Shown here piece by piece: positions 30,322-32,174 of a DNA stretch of 32,174 bases. The first letter of the stretch is position 1. Each line of letters starts with the position of its first letter. The notes beneath the pieces were generated by a model that made no database searches, had not been told where the DNA came from, and saw only the letters and a list, made by a program, of their open reading frames with translations. The stretch spans positions 1 through 32,174 of the forward strand of contig NZ_WPCF01000019.1 of NCBI RefSeq assembly GCF_009741975.1, in the 5' to 3' direction. The stretch comes from Halobacterium sp. CBA1126 (lineage in GTDB: Archaea > Halobacteriota > Halobacteria > Halobacteriales > Halobacteriaceae). A program made the translations under genes and the position numbers.

Positions 30322-32174
30322 ATGGCGCAGGCCGCAAACCAGGAACTCGTCGACAGGTTCGAGGAATTCTACCGCCGGTACTACAGCGACGACGTCGCCG
30401 AGCTCGCGCGCAAGTACCCCCGCGAGACGAAGTCCCTCTACCTCGACTGGCGGGACCTCTACCAGATGGACCCCGACCTCGCCGACGACTACATCAACCA
30501 CCCCGACGACCTCCGGGAGGCCGCCGAGGAAGCCCTCCGGCTGTACGACCTCCCGGTGGACGTCAGCCTCGGGCAGGCCCACGTCCGGGTCCACAACCTC
30601 GAGGAGCACACCGAGATCCGCGCGATTCGCGCGGAACACCTCAACACGCTCGTCAGCGTGCAGGGGATGGTGCGGAAGGCGACGGACGTCCGCCCGAAAA
30701 TCGAGCGCGCGGTGTTCGTCTGCCAGCGCTGCGGCGCCGAGACCGAGGTGCCCCAGGGCGACGCGGGCTTCCAGGAGCCCTACCAGTGCGAGTCCTGCGA
30801 GCGACAGGGGCCGTTCAAGCTCGACCCCGAGCGCTCGGAGTTCGTCGACTCCCAGAAGCTCCGCATCCAGGAGTCCCCCGAGGGGCTCGCGGGCGGGGAG
30901 ACCCCGCAGAGCATCGACGTCCACGTCGCCGACGACATCACCGGCGAAGTCACCCCGGGCGACCACGTCACGGTCTCCGGCGTGCTCCGCCTCGACCAGA
31001 GCGAGGGGAGCAACGAGTCCCCCGTCTTCGACCTCTACATGGAGGGGACCTCCGTCGTCATCGAGGACGAGGAGTTCGACGAGATGAACATCACCGAGGA
31101 GGACAAACAGCAGATCGTCGACATCTCCAACCGGGAGAACATCTACGAGGAGATGGTCGACTCGATGGCGCCGTCCATCTACGGCCACCGGCAGGCCAAA
31201 CTCGCGATGATCCTGCAGCTGTTCTCCGGGGTCACCAAACACCTCCCCGACGAGTCGCGGATTCGCGGCGACCTCCACATGCTCCTCATCGGGGACCCCG
31301 GAACGGGAAAGAGTGCGCTCATATCATATGTTCAAAACATCGCGCCGCGCTCCGTCTACACCTCCGGCAAGGGTTCGTCCTCGGCAGGTCTGACGGCGGC
31401 AGCCGTGCGCGACGACTTCGGGGACGGCCAGCAGTGGACGCTAGAAGCCGGTGCGCTCGTGCTCGCCGACCAGGGCGTCGCCGCGGTGGACGAGCTGGAC
31501 AAGATGGCCGCGGACGACCGCTCGGCGATGCACGAGGCGCTCGAACAGCAGAAGATCTCCATCTCGAAGGCGGGCATCAACGCCACGCTCAAAGCCCGCT
31601 GTTCGCTTCTGGGCGCGGCGAACCCGAAGTACGGGCGCTTCGACCAGTACGAGCCCATCGGCGAGCAGATCGACCTCGAGCCCGCCCTCATCTCGCGGTT
31701 CGACCTCATCTTCACGGTGACCGACGAGCCCGACCCGGAGGAGGACGCGAAGCTCGCGCGGCACATCCTCCAGACGAACTACGCGGGCGAGCTGAACACC
31801 CAGCAGGAGCAGCTCGCGAGCGCGAACCACACGGAGGACGAGGTCGAAGAGCAGACGGACACGGTCGCGCCGGCCATCGACGCGTCGCTGCTGCGGAAGT
31901 ACATCGCGTACTCGCGGCGGAACTGCTACCCGACGATGACCGACGAGGCCCGCGAGGCCATCGAGGAGTTCTACGTGGACCTCCGCGCGGAGGGACAGGG
32001 CGAGGACGCGCCCGTCCCCGTCACCGCCCGCCAGCTCGAGGCGCTGGTGCGGCTCGGCGAGGCGTCCGCGCGCGTCCGGCTCTCCGACAAGGTCGAGGAG
32101 GAGGACGCCGAGCGCGTCATCGAGATCGTGCGCTCGTGCCTGCAGGACATCGGCGTCGACCCCCGAGACCGGCG
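30322..32174 (+). CDS. mcm: MCM replicative DNA helicase, 3' end outside the window
   Basis: The 5' 617 codons of the archaeal replicative helicase, which unwinds DNA at the fork as a hexamer. The N-terminal domain has a zinc ribbon C134-x2-C137 / C156-x2-C159 inside an OB fold. The AAA+ core has Walker A GDPGTGKS (324-331), the SAGLTAAAVRDD helix-2 insert with its hairpin, Walker B GVAAVDELDKM, sensor 1 GAANPKYGRFD and the arginine-finger region LISRFDLIF. The C-terminal winged helix is not yet reached at the window end. No intein is present. Codons just after Walker A (31300-31338) are markedly AT-rich (ATA, TCA, TAT, GTT, CAA), unlike the rest of the gene. Confidence 0.95.
   Translation, partial: MAQAANQELVDRFEEFYRRYYSDDVAELARKYPRETKSLYLDWRDLYQMDPDLADDYINHPDDLREAAEEALRLYDLPVDVSLGQAHVRVHNLEEHTEIRAIRAEHLNTLVSVQGMVRKATDVRPKIERAVFVCQRCGAETEVPQGDAGFQEPYQCESCERQGPFKLDPERSEFVDSQKLRIQESPEGLAGGETPQSIDVHVADDITGEVTPGDHVTVSGVLRLDQSEGSNESPVFDLYMEGTSVVIEDEEFDEMNITEEDKQQIVDISNRENIYEEMVDSMAPSIYGHRQAKLAMILQLFSGVTKHLPDESRIRGDLHMLLIGDPGTGKSALISYVQNIAPRSVYTSGKGSSSAGLTAAAVRDDFGDGQQWTLEAGALVLADQGVAAVDELDKMAADDRSAMHEALEQQKISISKAGINATLKARCSLLGAANPKYGRFDQYEPIGEQIDLEPALISRFDLIFTVTDEPDPEEDAKLARHILQTNYAGELNTQQEQLASANHTEDEVEEQTDTVAPAIDASLLRKYIAYSRRNCYPTMTDEAREAIEEFYVDLRAEGQGEDAPVPVTARQLEALVRLGEASARVRLSDKVEEEDAERVIEIVRSCLQDIGVDPRDR

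Noticed and set aside
31291-31500. Intein within mcm
   Set aside because: The coding sequence runs straight through the Walker A and Walker B regions without any intein block; only a codon anomaly is present.
1-32174. CRISPR array or insertion sequence
   Set aside because: No regularly spaced repeats with unique spacers and no transposase or terminal inverted repeats were found.

Overview
The window is a haloarchaeal chromosome segment. It is GC-rich with strong GC bias at third codon positions, the proteins are acidic, and many genes have a TATA-like box about 27 bases before the start codon, as expected for leaderless transcripts. Marker genes are archaeal: an MCM helicase, a Ski2-type helicase, an Mrp/ApbC ATPase and an A-type cytochrome oxidase subunit I.

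Left chromosomal part (1-10,700): the 3' end of a DUF4097-like repeat protein; a site-2 protease with CBS domains; a coupled VOC ring-cleaving dioxygenase and iron-alcohol-dehydrogenase/maleylacetate-reductase-like gene; a small cysteine protein coupled to a BKACE (DUF849) gene; a small membrane protein; a cupin; a structured non-coding element; a DEVH helicase; cytochrome oxidase subunit I; and two small membrane proteins (DUF6789-like, BofA-like). The dioxygenase, reductase and BKACE could form a lower aromatic-degradation route, which is inference.

Mobile part (10,772-22,777): a 12-kb integrative element sits at the 3' end of an intact tRNA-Pro(TGG) gene. It is bounded by a perfect 17-bp direct repeat and carries a tyrosine integrase at its right end. 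Its left module (zinc-finger protein, small ORF, PD-(D/E)XK nuclease, 557-aa mobile-element protein) and right module (winged-helix regulators, zinc-ribbon protein, tiny ORF, integrase) look like element backbone. Between them, at about 13.84-20.3 kb, lies more AT-rich cargo: a WYL-like protein, a PLD-type nuclease with a winged-helix tail, a winged-helix protein, an HNH-associated repeat protein, and a co-directional three-gene cassette (unknown 382-aa protein, PD-(D/E)XK nuclease with C-terminal winged helix, three-TM membrane protein). The cassette is the best candidate for an undescribed defence-type system.

Right chromosomal part (22,778-32,174): a tandemly duplicated intron-endonuclease-like PD-(D/E)XK protein; a small conserved protein; a half-size EamA protein; a four-cluster Fe-S protein / NrfD / small membrane protein operon with a leader that can hide its Shine-Dalgarno sequence; Mrp/ApbC; a 7TM-PAS histidine kinase; and the 5' part of mcm, cut by the window end.

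Three otherwise well-conserved genes (dioxygenase, BKACE, Fe-S protein) each carry a small frameshift inside a GC-rich GGC-type context. Two are explained by one missing G, so sequencing or assembly error should be tested before calling them pseudogenes.
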